Source of the DNA: Bipolaris cookei
Lineage: Eukaryota; Ascomycota; Dothideomycetes; Pleosporales; Pleosporaceae
Direction: 5' to 3'
NCBI GenBank assembly: GCA_002286855.1
Contig: NRSV01000001.1
Coordinates: forward strand, 1,362,657 to 1,426,656
DNA length: 64,000 nt
Part shown: positions 29,104 to 42,128 of the stretch, piece after piece
Layout: every line of letters begins with the position of its first letter
How positions within the stretch are numbered: position 1 is the stretch's first letter
Notes under the pieces: generated by a model
Databases searched by the model: none
Seen by the model: only the letters and a program-made list of their open reading frames with translations
What the model was told of the DNA's origin: nothing
Position numbers and translations under genes: made by a program

Positions 29104-31601
29104 GACGACTTTGATTGCTGAGTACTCACAAGGTGGTGAACGGCTTGGTTCTGTAGTGACTAGTGATGGTATATGTAGTGTATATAGTTTAGAACGCAAA
29201 ACGAATGCCGACTCGCGCTGATGTTTACTCCAGGAGACTTGTAGTATGTGCATCTAGAAAGCTTCGGTTCTCGTATCAATGGATGCAAAAGGTAACCGTT
29301 TGGAAAAGGAAAAGGCACTCGGTCGATTCACGAGTCCAAGACAAGACAAGGTAGGGCTCAAAGGGATCGGCAATGTACAAGTTGCGGGAGGCAGTGCTGG
29401 CAGCCCAATCAGTGTAAAGCTGAACCTTTCGTCTCGACAACGCTTCGCCCTCATATATCAACGGCGATTACAACTACCCACCACACCGTATCCAGCAGAC
29501 TGCGTCTCTTGAGATATACAGTAGAAGACGTAGCAATGGAATGAAGCACCCCTCAATGACGTCACTATCCTCCAACCCCACTAATGTAGTTCCACAGGCC
29601 ACGTACACCACGCCCAACCCAAAACCCAGAGCCACCGAACACACGTAGGCATAGGCGTAAGTATGTCCATCTTCGCACACGATGAAACAAACACCGGCGA
29701 TCTTGTCCCTGTCCTCTCAAATAAGTCTAGTCGCAACTGTCTCAGCCCCACTACAGCAATCCCACCAATCACATTGCTAAGCCTGCACCGGTATAACCTC
29801 CGCGCTAGACCCAAGCAAATAGAAAAAGCAAGAAAGATGAAACATGGGGGGCGCGAGCGAGGCATCCCCTCTCCCCCCCTGCAGACCTAAGGGTAATAAT
29901 GTACAAGCAACATGCAGAGTGTCAGATATCTGAATCTGAGTCATCGTTTGATCTGCACCCGGGTGCGCGCATACCAAAGGAAAAAAAAGGGCAAAAAGGG
30001 TATATTATTGAAACTAAGTTTCGACTGGTACGACACCATGTTCTTAGGTATGTACACGGTACGATATGTACGGGCTGGGTGAGGCAAATGCAACGTCAGG
30101 TAGATGCAGGGGGGAGGAGGGGAGAAGGAGGAGTGTGGGAGGAAAGCAAAAAGATTCGTTTTCTTTGGCTGTCGATAAGGAGTATGGTTGATTTAGTTAG
30201 ATGAGCATGCACACTGTTTTTTCTCTCTTCTTCACAAATCATGTAGAGTAGCTATACATATGCCGTACTGCCTTGGTGTGTGCCAGGGCGTCGACGTTCC
30301 AAAGCTCACAAACACCATCCAGTCGTTCAGCCCCATGTGTGCCGTGCTTACCGCGGGCATCTTCAACGTTAGCATCGCAGGCTGCGTGTCAGCCTAGTTC
30401 CGGTCTCAAATATCTCCTACATCCCGCGCTTGATTGGATTTTCCCGCAACGGGCCTGGGACGCAAGGTAAAGGAAAAAAAAGCGGCAGACGCAGATCATT
30501 CAATCAAACGGTAGGCAGGTAGACTTGGTGTAGTGTGTAATGTGGCTGCGCAAGCGGGGACGGATGAAGAAAAGGCGAGTGGGAGATAATATAAAAAAGT
30601 GCCCGAGTCGCATCACGAGGCAGATACGAGAGGATGACATAGCACATGTGCTTGCGGACAGATATTCGGGCCACCTACTACTGTACTATGGAAATCAGCT
30701 ATACTCCACAAATGCTGCTGAGATACGCCTGCAGCTCGGTCGGTCATCGGCCAATCTCTATAACAATCCTGATGCTGTAGGCAAGAGTATATTCTCCCAT
30801 ATCATGGCCCTCTCGTGTGTGTGTGTGTTATTAGGGACAAAAATAAGACGGACGCGGCATGTCCCCTTTTGTTTGCCGCGGCCCAAATGTCGCATCTCCC
30901 TCTGCCATGTGTGTGAGTCGTGTTTGATAATGGATCTACGAGGGGTCTCAGCGTTTAATTGATCCCACGTCTTCTTTGGAACATTGGCACACAGGTCGCG
31001 TAATGTAGATGAGTCGCACATGGCCAAATGCAACAGTCGTTCCCGCTAGTTGGATAAAACGCCCTAGTCGTGCCGTGCGATAGATAGCCGTTGCAGCCCT
31101 AGCGCGCCCCGTCATATGCAATCTACCGAAATTGAAAGGCAAAGCAAAGGGCGTCATGCTGTTTTATTTTTCGGAAACCCAGGCCGTTTGGTGGACCGCC
31201 AAGCCAAAAGAGAATGCAAAAGCCATAAGTGGAGTGATTCAAAATGTTTAATGATTTTTTCATTACTCGCGCCACCTGCCAAACGAGGACAGACAGCGGA
31301 GCGAACCTTGAACTAGTAGCCGTCTGTCGGTGCACCGACAAACTATTGATGATATGATGAGGATGATAATTTCCAACGCCGATTCCATGCTGTGTTATGC
31401 AAATGCTGAGAAATGAACGCCTTCCAATGCAACTGATGACGAGATGGGCGAAAAAAATGTCCCATCCAGTGAGCATTTTTCGTCAGATCATGTCAGCCGT
31501 ATAACACTCGTTGAGATCCCTTTGGTAAAATCAAGCGCAAAGCTAAAAGGAAAAAAAAGAAAAACACAAAGAAGGAAACATAACAAAGTTGTGGTAAGCG
31601 A

Positions 31602-31638
<37 letters not shown>

Positions 31639-31655
31639 TAAGATAGCGAATCAAA
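29104..31655. other. Long intergenic region, no gene recognised
   Basis: About 2.55 kb between two convergent genes. All frames are short and lack recognisable domains. It ends in a (GT)n tract at 31614-31635. Unrecognised non-coding transcripts cannot be excluded. Confidence 0.5.
31614..31635. repeat. (GT)11 microsatellite
   Basis: Eleven GT dinucleotides, 20 bp past the stop codon of the minus-strand cyclin gene, thus probably in its 3' UTR. Confidence 0.9.
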
Positions 31656-32732
31656 TTAATACGTGACCTGGCGGCCGGCATATGCGCCCGTCTGGCCGAA
31701 CATCCGGCTGAAGATGCCGCCCGCTGACGTCTTGACCTTCTTGGAAGGCTGGTGCTCGTACAGCGGGAGAGCATGCTGCTGCTTGGGGGCTGCGTACGGG
31801 ATAGGGCCATTGATATATACAACATTGGCACCCTGGTCCGCGTCGTAGCGGTGGAGAACAGCCTCTGATGGCTCCTCGTGGAAGCTGGAAGGCGATTCCG
31901 ACGAGACTGAGGCCGAAGAGCTTCGAGTAGGTGGTGATAGCGATGGTGTACGCGAGGGTGCGCGGGATGATGGGACGTATTGCATGCGATGCCTCTGAGT
32001 ACGGGAAGCGTGTGAAGACATGGATGAGTTTGATGGGTAGGTGTGGACTGAGCGCGAGAGGTTCTCGGTGGTGAGCTGGTACTGCTTGCGGGCAAGCTCC
32101 TTCTCCTTCTCAGCAAACCTGGCCTTCTCGGCTTGGCGTGATTGCCAAACGCGGATGGGGGCTAGGAAGGGCTCGAGGTGGTAGTAGAGGTCGTCCGTGT
32201 TGATGCGGAGGTCCCAATCTAGGAGGAAGAGCAACTGCTTCTCCATGAGGTTGACCTCTGTGATGGAGAAGCCAAAGTGGTCGTAGCCACGAACAGAGGA
32301 GTACTTTGCCCAGTGCTTATTCTTGGGTGATGAGTCGTTGAGGTTCTTAGCTGCAAGAATGAGCGAGGCAAGGAAGATGCGGTGGACAGTGCAGCGCATG
32401 CCCTTTGCAACAGGGGGAAGGCGTGACCGTAACCGGCTGAGGTAGATGAGAGAAGACATGAGGGTGGCAGTCTGGACATGTGACCTCTCGACAATGGAAG
32501 TGATGAACTCCTCGACGGATGGAAGGGCCGGTTCCCGGGAGTGAGAGGCGATGTGCTGAGAGGGCGAGGCTGGTGGTGTGGGTGGGAGATTCTTGTTGAC
32601 GCATGGCTCGCAGCGGATGACTTGTGTGGCCTTTTGTGCAAGATATGAGATCATGTCACTTGACACTGGGAGTTGGATGAAGTGGTCCAAGGCCGCCTGG
32701 TTCTCGGCAGCAAGATTTGGTGAGTAAGGCAT
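31656..32732 (-). CDS. Pcl-type (Pho85) cyclin
   Basis: 358-aa cyclin expected to activate a Pho85/PHOA-type kinase in G1 and polarity control. The cyclin box covers residues about 65-190: SVEEFITSIVERSHVQTATL, then YLSRLRSRLP, then HRIFLASLILAAKNLNDSS and WAKYSSV, and EKQLLFLLDWDLRI, which is the Pcl1/Pcl2 pattern (including A. nidulans PclA-like proteins). The C-terminal half is Ser/Pro-rich and disordered, with candidate phosphorylation or degradation sites. Single exon; the start is the first ATG of the frame and fits the family. The upstream region is unusually long (over 3 kb to the next gene). Confidence 0.85.
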   Translation of the reverse strand: MPYSPNLAAENQAALDHFIQLPVSSDMISYLAQKATQVIRCEPCVNKNLPPTPPASPSQHIASHSREPALPSVEEFITSIVERSHVQTATLMSSLIYLSRLRSRLPPVAKGMRCTVHRIFLASLILAAKNLNDSSPKNKHWAKYSSVRGYDHFGFSITEVNLMEKQLLFLLDWDLRINTDDLYYHLEPFLAPIRVWQSRQAEKARFAEKEKELARKQYQLTTENLSRSVHTYPSNSSMSSHASRTQRHRMQYVPSSRAPSRTPSLSPPTRSSSASVSSESPSSFHEEPSEAVLHRYDADQGANVVYINGPIPYAAPKQQHALPLYEHQPSKKVKTSAGGIFSRMFGQTGAYAGRQVTY

Positions 32733-35700
32733 GGTGATGTTGTGTGTGTGTGTGTTGTGGTGATGGGCCTAGGTTGGCGTGGTGGTGTTGATGTCTTAAG
32801 AAGTGAATGTGGTTCCGGTCTGGAGAGTGGGTAAGCGGGTGTCCAAGGCTGATTGTGCTGTGGCTTGGTGGCAGCTCGACAACAAGGTTGAATTGGCAAG
32901 GCAGCAGAATTATTAGAGCGACGGAAAAGTCCGAGTCCAGTCGGAAGACGAAGGGCAGTCAAGACGGGGGGGAGAAATTTTTTTGGTGTTGTGGAGAGAA
33001 GGTGTGGATGGCACTGCCAATAAGGGATTTGGGGTGGTGGTAGTGGTGGTGGTGGCGTAAAGTAGGGGGAGGAAGGCGAGGGTCACTGCCGGAGTGGACG
33101 AGGCACCTGCACCGCTGGGATGGCAGGGTCGGGGGTGGGAAAAGAAAAAAAGGGAGGGAAGAAGGGAAGTTGGTGACTGACAGTGTGTGTGAAGGAGTGT
33201 TTGCGAGCGCTGGCGAGCGTGATACTTAATAGCAGCGGGCCCCTTGGCTGGTGGTGCAGGCGGGATGCTAAACTGAGGGCAATCCTACGGGCCTATGGGC
33301 GTCGTGGTTCGGCGGCTGGCGGTGGGAGCCAATCGAGTGGATAGCGCGCGACGCCAGGCGGCGGCCAGCGGCTGTATGGCCGGTTTGGGGGGGTTACAAG
33401 ATTGCGAGTGGTGCTGAGGGCACGAGGGCAGGAATGCACAGTTTCAAGTGCAAGCCAATGGTTTGCCGGCAGGGTAGGGCGCGGTAGGCGACAGGGAGCG
33501 ACGGCCAATCAAGGCGTGTTGCGAGTCGCGTTTCGAAGGGCGGGCGACAATGTTTGAGGGCAGGGAGGGGAGATTGAATGGGTGTAGTAGGTCGTGGCTA
33601 CAAGGACTGACGACTGCACTGCAGGCCAGGGCGTTCAAGACGTTGTGCAGCCGGCGTCGTCGACAATTATGTATCTGCAGACACGGCGGGGACTAGACGG
33701 GCCTGCTGGCAGCGCACCTGGGTCACGTTCCCAGCCTGGCAGACGGTGCTTGAGGCGGTGAGGCGTGTTAGAGTGGAGCCGGATGGGCGTGGTGGATGAA
33801 TAGCAGGCGACCACGCAGTAGCAGTAGCAGCATAGAGTACAGTGACGCACACGAGCCCGGCCGTGGCAGCTCCAGCACGCCCAAAACAGGGCGACGTGCC
33901 CGTTTCCCAGCCTCGTGCGCCCGGGATACTCTGGCCACGGGGCGGCGGCCTTTGCGTGGGAAAAGTACTACTCCTACGACGCGTAGCAGTGCGTCGTGGA
34001 TTGGGCGGCGGAGCAGTACCAGCAAAAGGCAGAGAAGCCTTCGCTACGCCTGCCGGCACTATGCTACCCTAGAAAGGCCTCGTGTCTAGTCTATGCCTGG
34101 CTTCACCCAGCAGAACCGTGTCTCCAGTCAAACGATGGCCCTGCAGTATGAGCATTCCAGTCGCGTCCCCTCCGGCCCAGCCCATCTACATACGCCGGGC
34201 CACTGCAATGCGCCCAACTGACAGATGGCGAAATAGACGTCAATGATTAAACAAAAAGAAGCACGCCCACACCCACACCCACAGCATCATGCCTTCTGCC
34301 CAACGTTGCAAGTGCGCCAAGGCCCGCGGGCGATCAGCAGCAGTTTCTGCCATCTGTCACCCCGTCGCATGACAGCGTGTCCATCCGACCTCTCTCGCGA
34401 CGGCCAGATGGTGCTCTACGCTCCGCCAGCTCCACCACCGACGGGCCCATGGATCCCTTGGATCGCTGTCATGCGCTACCTGGTTGCCTCCGACATGCCT
34501 TCGCGATTGGCTCATGCGCATTGCAAACACCTCTCTATTTGTTTCAACACGTCTGTTTTGCATTGCTCTCCACACATCGCCATGCTGCCGCCACATGACA
34601 GCGTGCACACACTCCAGCCCTGCTACAGTGGAAAATGGAGCCGGATACTCATTGTACTGCTACATACCATTCCTACCGCACCTCCGTACCATGTACCATC
34701 CTCACCCCATCCCATCTCTACCAGGCCCAGACCCTTTTTTTTCTTGCCAACGGTAGCGAGAGCCTCAACAGCCGCTGCACCGCCTCAGCCGCCCCTGTCA
34801 GCCAATCACCTTCCGACAAAGCCACCGAGATAAATGTACATAATGCCCATGTCCAATCAATGCTCATGCAACTCATCTAAATTGCATCCGCCTCGGGCAC
34901 TGGGTGCGCCCATGGTCGTACCGGAGATGCTGCTATTCTTTGTCAAACCATATTACCAAGCGCCACGTGCATCAACTTGTCCTGGTCGCCTGTTACTCGA
35001 TGCATTAACATGTTGCTCCCAAGCCGGGCGCCAGATGAGGGCTCTTTGCGTGCTAGTCGCCCATCGGCTGCTATAACGGGATGCGGGTTCGTGCGAGCCG
35101 CCCACCCCACGAAGCGCTCGCGTCACCCCCTCCTTAACCCCTCCCAAACCCCCAAACCCCAAAAATGGCATCTTTTTCTTGGTCTTCGGATCTCGTCGCC
35201 TCCGCTTGAACTGCGCTTCCCAATTTCGTCGTCTTTGCTTACATACGCCCCATGGTTGCTACTATTCACGGTACGCCTATTCGCTCGACTCTAAATCAGA
35301 CCCCGCATTCGCCATTGCACTATGGCGCAGCCCCCACCAGACCCATGATGTTTCATCCAGTCCAGACCACAACCAACCGATAGGCCACGACTAGGTGTAA
35401 ACGTCCCAACGCATCCCAAAAACATACTAGCCATGGCTTCTTGGCATCTTGCTATTCGCCTTCCATGCATTACCTTCTACCTTCTGGACCGCGCTCCCCC
35501 CTAAAAAGGGCCCGATTCCATCTAAGAGCTTGTTGGCCTGCTTACCGGCCGGCAAACCTTTCATGCACAAAGCAGGAGTTACATGCTCCATGTCACGGTA
35601 CTCGTATGGCAAATGCAGTTGGACTCGTTTTTGCGGCCGTCCAACTACCGGCACGCACGCAGAATCGACGTGTTCGCCCCAGTTCGAGTCATAGCCGACT

Positions 35701-36375
35701 GCCAACGCGCTCCATATATCGTCATGCCCTTCCTCTCCCATGCACGCCACCGTGTACGTACACGGTCCCGAAACAGGCAGTTGGCTGCCTGATAACTCCC
35801 GCGCCTTGTTTGAGCTTGTATGTACAGTGACTTGTCCAAAGTTACTGCTTTCACAACGACGCAAAACAAAAAATCTCTCAGCACGTTCCAGGCAAGCCAT
35901 GTGATAACACAAATCAGTGTAGCTACACTAGACTCGTCAAAGCCGTCTTTTGCTCTATCAAAAATTTAGTGTGCCAAACTACGTCTCCATCACAATTCTC
36001 GGTAAGACGACGGCATGGCTGAAATAAAAAAAGTGGGTATGCTTGGCAGGAACAAGAACATGTTCGTCAATGTCAACTACACCATGCCCGGCTTCAACGC
36101 TATAGTCGTCCTTTGTAGACCGCAGCACACCTAGCTTCGAGAAACCTCATACTTGGGGTTTTTTATGATAAGCTGTACCGATTAATGTCCAAGTAGTCTA
36201 CACTCAACATCTGTTGACTAGCAGTAAACAAGACAGCAAGCCATGCTCGTCTCTTAACCCTGCCATGAACTAACTCAATGTCACCGCCACCACTACCACC
36301 ACCACCACCACAACTAATCATCCAATCATCCCATTCCCCACTCTATTCAACCCCAAAATTACCCTGTTCATCTAC
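32733..36375. other. Long intergenic region, no gene recognised
   Basis: About 3.6 kb. Close to the cyclin gene it has CA/GT-rich and purine-rich tracts, likely 5' UTR and promoter. Farther on are only shadow frames in moderately GC-rich DNA. A minus-strand frame at 35912-35427 (161 codons) shows no domain. Near 36280-36310 is an ACC/CAC-rich tract, just past the stop of the gene at 36376. Confidence 0.5.
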
Positions 36376-38652
36376 TTACTCCATCATCCTGCGCTCAACA
36401 TGCCCAATCCTCGGCGGTGTCTCATTCATCATGGTTCGATGCTGCTCCTCCTCGCCATACCGCGCAGCCACATTGGCTTCCTCGCGCCGCATCACCATGC
36501 CATCCCCATCATTCTCTTGATCACGCTGTTCTGGCCGAATCCGCCGATACGTCCGCCCCGTTGCTGCCGCCGTGGCTCGAATGAGTGACGGCTGCGTGTA
36601 TCTGCTCGTAGTCCCACTGCCTTGCTCAAACGAAGCAAGAGCACTCAGAGGACCATCACGCCTTGGTTGCAGGCTGAGAGAGCTAGATCCCGATCGATAC
36701 ATGTGTACAGGCCCATGTCTTGCAAACTCGGCCCTATACTGGCCCGACGCCTGTCGTGTTGACGACCTCGGTGGCTCGGCCTCGACTATGTGGTGACTCT
36801 GCATCTGAAACTCGTGTTGCAGCGAGTGCATGTGTAATGCGCTTGCTGAACGAGATTCATCTCCACCGCGTGGCATACCCGTCGTTGCCGAACAATGCGC
36901 CGTGTAATCACGAGATCTATTGGATGCATCATGCGGGGCTGCGGACGGCAGCGCACTGTAACGGGTTGATGACATCTCACTGCCTCCTATAGCACCATAG
37001 TACGTGGTGTGAGGTGGACTCTGCAAGTGTTGGTATGCCGCTCTGTGCGCCGGCACTCGGCCATGACGGGTTGCATCACCATGATTGACTGGCACTGAAG
37101 CTGGTGCGTTTTCACTCGAGCATTGTTCCATCCTGAGGGATTGACTTGGCCTGAGAAAGGTGGGCGAATTACCCCTGGTAGAGAGCGAGGGTTTGGCGGG
37201 GTTTGCATAGGTAGGATAGTTGAGCAAGGCGTGTTGAGTATGTACACAACGCTGATAGTGCTCTGCATACGGATCTAGAGGTGATTGCAAATCATGAACG
37301 GCAGCAGTGGCAGCTTCGACATAGCCTCCTGAAATCTGCCTCGAGTCGCCTAATATTAGTGATGGGGAGGTTGCATCATTCTGCATTCGTGTATATGGCA
37401 TACACGGGAGAGATGAAGGTCCATGTGACCTGGTCCTGACACTATCCAGCTGAAGAGAAGGAGATGACCAATCTTGTGAATGCTCACTACTTGGGAACCG
37501 CGTATCCGAAGAAAGTGATCCATACCAAGAATAATCTGTACTGGCGCTGGTAGCGTCACTACCGCGATCTTTGGGTCTCATGCTTGTATGATCCGATTGT
37601 CTCACATTCCCCATAGTGCCTGATAAGTTCCTTGGACCAAGTGTTGAACGATCATAGCTGGCCAAGCTGTAAGAGTCCCTGTGGCGTCTGGTGAAGTGCT
37701 CTGGCACTACTGGTGTCCCGAACACGTCGTCAGATGAGACGATTGGATATGTGACACTGGACAATGGCGTGGCTCCTGATGACAGGCTTCGTGTAATAGC
37801 TGGCTGAGGACCACTACTGCGACGCGGCTCACTATTTGGCAGGCGCTTCTGGGAATGGCAGTGCGTCCGTCTCGGGGTCTGAGTCAAGTAGCCATTTGAG
37901 CGGAAGGTAGAATTGTTAGAGCTAGGGTTAATCGGTGATTTGGTGGGGTCTCCTGGAGACACTTGCTGGGCAGGTGAGGCGAATTTCTGTACCTGATGTA
38001 ATGGCGAATGCTCACGGATGGTGTCTCGACGACCATTGTGAGCATGAGCAATGCCTGCTAAACTTCCGCCACCTCGCAGCCCTGGTGTGTTCCCAGCAAA
38101 GTCGACCGAGGACAATCGTGCAGATTGTTCACTGCTACTATCGATGGTCCCTGTGGGTCCAGTTGCGGGTCCAGGCAGTGGGTTTGGGGGTGGATGGGAA
38201 GCGCTCTCACCTTGTTCATCAGAAGTGATGTGTGTGTCTAGTGCTTGGCGGTCCGGCCTAGGGCGAAATGGAAGCTGCATGGTACGTGATACCGACGAGA
38301 CTGTGGGAAATGCTTCATCACTTCCCTCAGTTGTGTGGTGAGGTAAGGCTGCATGACTGTTATCATGGCCTGGTGGTTCAGTCGCTTGCTGGTTGTGCAT
38401 GTGTTCTTCCTCCCTGACAGAATCGAAGACAGCTTGCTGGGGCTGCAAGGTGGGAATGTTACCGAGGGCAGTGATGGCATTGCGGGTAGCTCTCTGGGGG
38501 CCACGTCGCAGAATGGGCCGGCCGGGTTGTCCGTGAGGGCGCATTGCCCAGTGTTGTCGTGCTGCTGATGTCTGCTTGAGGGAGATGCGGCGGAATGTCT
38601 CGTCAACGTCGTCTGGTGTCAAGGCAAGTTCGGATGGGCGCAAACGCAGCAT
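36376..38652 (-). CDS. Disordered Ser/Pro-rich protein of unknown function
   Basis: A long intact frame; the start at 38652 (758 aa) is preferred because it begins the ordered-looking segment MLRLRPSELALTPDDVDETF, while an in-frame ATG 17 codons upstream (38703) is possible. Only this N-terminal helix (residues about 1-25) looks structured. The rest is rich in Ser, Pro, Gln and Arg without a domain I know. Length, codon use and lack of stops over 2.3 kb support a real gene. It is divergent from the PDK1-type kinase gene, with about 690 bp between them. Confidence 0.7.
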   Translation of the reverse strand: MLRLRPSELALTPDDVDETFRRISLKQTSAARQHWAMRPHGQPGRPILRRGPQRATRNAITALGNIPTLQPQQAVFDSVREEEHMHNQQATEPPGHDNSHAALPHHTTEGSDEAFPTVSSVSRTMQLPFRPRPDRQALDTHITSDEQGESASHPPPNPLPGPATGPTGTIDSSSEQSARLSSVDFAGNTPGLRGGGSLAGIAHAHNGRRDTIREHSPLHQVQKFASPAQQVSPGDPTKSPINPSSNNSTFRSNGYLTQTPRRTHCHSQKRLPNSEPRRSSGPQPAITRSLSSGATPLSSVTYPIVSSDDVFGTPVVPEHFTRRHRDSYSLASYDRSTLGPRNLSGTMGNVRQSDHTSMRPKDRGSDATSASTDYSWYGSLSSDTRFPSSEHSQDWSSPSLQLDSVRTRSHGPSSLPCMPYTRMQNDATSPSLILGDSRQISGGYVEAATAAVHDLQSPLDPYAEHYQRCVHTQHALLNYPTYANPAKPSLSTRGNSPTFLRPSQSLRMEQCSSENAPASVPVNHGDATRHGRVPAHRAAYQHLQSPPHTTYYGAIGGSEMSSTRYSALPSAAPHDASNRSRDYTAHCSATTGMPRGGDESRSASALHMHSLQHEFQMQSHHIVEAEPPRSSTRQASGQYRAEFARHGPVHMYRSGSSSLSLQPRRDGPLSALASFEQGSGTTSRYTQPSLIRATAAATGRTYRRIRPEQRDQENDGDGMVMRREEANVAARYGEEEQHRTMMNETPPRIGHVERRMME

Positions 38653-39344
38653 AGTGAGCCGGCTCTGGGCAAGCAAACGGCAATCGCTTGAGGGGTCTGG
38701 CAAAGGGATATTCTAGGGTCCAAAAGCGGAGGGTCTCAGCATGGTGGTGAACCGGATGGAACTGGTTCGAGACATGTTGTACGCTGGCTGTGAGCCGCTG
38801 GCATTTGCAATGCTATTGCCATTGCCTTATCCGTGCCCATCTCCATTGCCGTTGCCTGGTGTTGCACAGGGTCTCGGGAAGTTCCATGGCGGTGCACTGC
38901 TGCGTGAACAGCGGTGCATGATGCCGTACCTTCCTCCCCGTACCTGGTGCTCGTGGGCAGCCATGATAGCAGCAGAGAACTGGCTGGCGTGGTGGGTGTG
39001 CATGGTGGAGAGACGGATGGACGGGTAGATGGAGCATGGTGTCGTCGAGGTGTTGTCAGGCCGTCAGCCATTTGCCGAGCCATAGCATCACCGAGCGTCT
39101 GGAGCACCACGGCCAGCAGCCGCAGCAGCAGCAGCAGCGCCATACGAACCTCACCTCGCCGCATCTCGTCCCCAATCCCCCCTCCCCCAACCCATCGACC
39201 GGCCTCTGGGGCCCCTGCCATGCCTCCGCTGCACCCTCGTATCCCGCACGCTAATCGAGGCTCCTTTGACGCGCCGCGGGTGGTCCCTTCGCTACCTGCA
39301 ACCCTTCGCTCGTTTACCGCCAGTGCAGTCCACCGGCCGCCACG

Positions 39345-42128
39345 ATGAATGGCGACCTGAGCCTGTCGCAGACGCTCGGCGGACTGCGCATTGCCAATCC
39401 AGACGAGGACGAGGACGCTCCCTCGCCTCCAACCCCCAACCCCCAGCTGCTCCCCCAGGCCTCAGATGCCCCAGACGCTCCGCCACAGCTCCCGCAACCC
39501 GCGTCGTCATCAGCATCAGCATCACCACCACCTTCACCACTACCGCCCTCGCGCGCCTCGTCCTCGGCCACCGTCACCGATAAGCAGCAGCACCAGCAGC
39601 AGTACCTTCAGCACCCGCAGCACCACTCGCCCCTCGCCTCGTATGACCCCGCCTCCTCTTACGCGTCCATAGACTCGGAGCCCGCCGCCCCAGACTCGCT
39701 CTCCGTCACCCACAATGCCTATGCTTCTTCACCTTCGGGCTCGCCCGCCGCATTTCCCTCGCCTCTAGCAGAGACGTCGTCGCTTTCCTCACATTCGCCG
39801 CGCCTGTCCCACCGCCAGTCAATGCCCCTGGCCCAGCAGGCACAGCACCAGGCTGTCTATCCTGCCTACGCCGCCGCCCCGTTGCTGCAGCAGCAGCGCA
39901 GCGCTGTGCCCACGTCGCAGCCCATGCGAGAACGCCCCGTATCCACGAGCATGTACCAGCATCCCAACCTCTCCACCTCGTCCACCACCGCCCCCGGCAC
40001 ATACCGCTACAACGACGACGCAATGGCCACGGACATTCGCCGTACTGCGAGCTCGCGAGTCGCTCCGGGTGCCATGCCCACTAGAGAGCACAGCAGACGA
40101 GATCCCTATCGCCAGTCCGCACAAATGTCGGCCATCAATGGGCCTCTCCCGCCGCGGAGAAGCTCGCGGCGGGTGCCCATGGAAGCACACCATCCCGGGG
40201 CATCTCAATTATCCAGCTCTCCATACAGCGTCGAGGGTGGGCCGCTCTCAAGCAGTGAGGAGTGGAAAGAGCGGGGCGCCGCTGTGAGCACTAGACAGGA
40301 CCTGGATCAGAATGGCAGGCCAATCACCCGCGTGGTAAAAAAGGGCGTCAAGGACTTCAACTTTGGTAGGACATTGGGCGAAGGTTCCTACAGTACCGTC
40401 TTGGCGGCAACAGACCGCCAGACACTGCGCGAATACGCAATCAAGGTGCTCGACAAACGCCACATCATCAAGGAGAAGAAGGTTAAATACGTAAACATTG
40501 AAAAAGACACGCTCAATCGCCTGACAGAGCACCCTGGTATCGTCCGACTCTACTATACCTTCCAAGACGAGCGCTCATTATACTTTGTCCTCGATTTGGC
40601 ATCTGGTGGTGAATTGCTGGGCTTCCTCAAGAAGATGGGCACGTTTGACGTCGAGTGCACACGGTTCTACGGAGCTCAAATACTGGATGCAATCGACTAC
40701 ATGCACAACAAGGGCGTAATACACCGAGACTTGAAGCCCGAAAATGTCCTCCTCGACGATGCAATGCATGTCAAGATTACGGATTTTGGCACGGCAAAGA
40801 TACTGGACCAGAAGAGATCAAACGGTGTCGGGTCTGCAAGTGGTGACCCTCTGGATACCAGCGAGTCAGACCGCGCGCAATCGTTTGTGGGAACTGCGGA
40901 ATATGTGTCGCCAGAACTACTAACTGATAAGAACGCGTGCAAAGCGAGCGATCTCTGGGCCTTTGGCTGCATCATTTACCAATTACTTGCCGGAAGACCT
41001 CCGTTCAAGGCTGCAAACGAATACATGACATTTCAGAAAATTGTCGGACTCGAATATTCATTTCCAGATGGCTTCCCTCCACTAGCAAAAGACTTGGTTG
41101 AGCGACTGCTAGTTCTGGATCCATTGACACGACTGCCTATGGAGCATATTAAGAATCATGCCTTTTTTGATGGGATCCAATGGGGCAAAGGGCTATGGAA
41201 GCAGAAGGCTCCCCGTCTCAAATCCTACAGTGCGCCCCCACAAGAACCAATCAAGCTCAATGGTATAATCGATCCCTTCATACAAAGGCAACGAAGCAAC
41301 TAACATCCTTCCAGGACCCTCCGCACCCGCAGCAACAGCTCCCAGCCAACCCCAGACGCGACCAAAGCCACGGCTCATCACTGAACTACCCCCTCCCTCT
41401 CAGCTCGACATCGATTGGTCTCCAGTCCTCACAAAGCGAGACGAACGGATATTGAAGCTTGGAAACATGTTTGTCACACAGCATCCTCCTGGTCACGTCG
41501 TCGGCGCAAAGGAAGAACCTACAGAGCCACCTAAAAAGTTCTCGCGCTTTTTCGGCGGCAATACTGTCAAGAAGCGACAACGACTTGTAATGATTACGTC
41601 CAACGCTCGCGTTCTGATGTGCGCAGCAGGCACAAACGACAAGAAGCTCAAGGAGGAGGTATCATTGCTCTCAGCAGGCTGTTCATGGAGATCGTTCCAG
41701 GACTCCAAGGGCCTTACTGCTTGGCTCGTAGAAACAGTATGTTGTAGACGTACTCCCATATTGCAACCCCAGCTGACAAATTATAGCGAGATAAGCAATA
41801 CGTCTTCGAGGATACCAAAAGCACCACCAGTGATCCCGAGGGCAGCAAGTACTCTACTCAAGAATGGCTGGATAGTATCGAACAAGCTCGGGACTATGCC
41901 TTTTCACAAACAATGTCGAATTCGTACTCTGCTGATGCAAGCCTGAGTGAGCTCGTCTCAAACCACACCACTCCCACCAGTACGTTGGGAGCTGACTCTG
42001 CCCTCGAGGGCGTGAACATTCCCGCCTCCCGCCATGGCCATCTTCGCAAAGAAGGCGATGCTGACTCAGTAAAGGGTAGGAAGCGCTTTAGCAAACGCCA
42101 CTCAAGAAATGGACTGGCAAACTTTTGA
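39345..42128 (+). CDS. PDK1/Pkh-type AGC protein kinase with C-terminal PH domain
   Basis: Master AGC kinase that phosphorylates the activation loops of Ypk/Sch9/PKC-type kinases in sphingolipid and cell-wall signalling. Spliced model: exons 39345-41262, 41315-41736 and 41787-42128 with introns of 52 and 50 bp (ACTAACA and GCTGACAAA branch regions), giving 893 aa. Residues 1-330 are Ser/Pro/Gln-rich. The kinase domain covers about 337-615: GEGSYSTV glycine loop, AIKVLDK lysine, HRDLKPENVL, DFGTAK and the PDK1-typical SFVGTAEYVSPELL. Exon 2 encodes ERILKLGNMFVTQ and the rest of a PH domain (about 670-830), which is lost if translation is stopped at the first intron. The C terminus is basic. 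Confidence 0.92.

Noticed and set aside
34243..34833. 196-codon plus-strand frame in the long intergenic region
   Set aside because: His/Pro/Ser-rich translation with no domain; several overlapping frames of equal quality.
35427..35912. 161-codon minus-strand frame
   Set aside because: No domain, composition like its surroundings, and overlapping frames of similar length on the other strand.
41263..41303. Stop of the kinase at 41303 as the true C terminus
   Set aside because: The stop lies in a 52-bp intron with good splice signals; splicing adds a PH domain expected for PDK1-type kinases.
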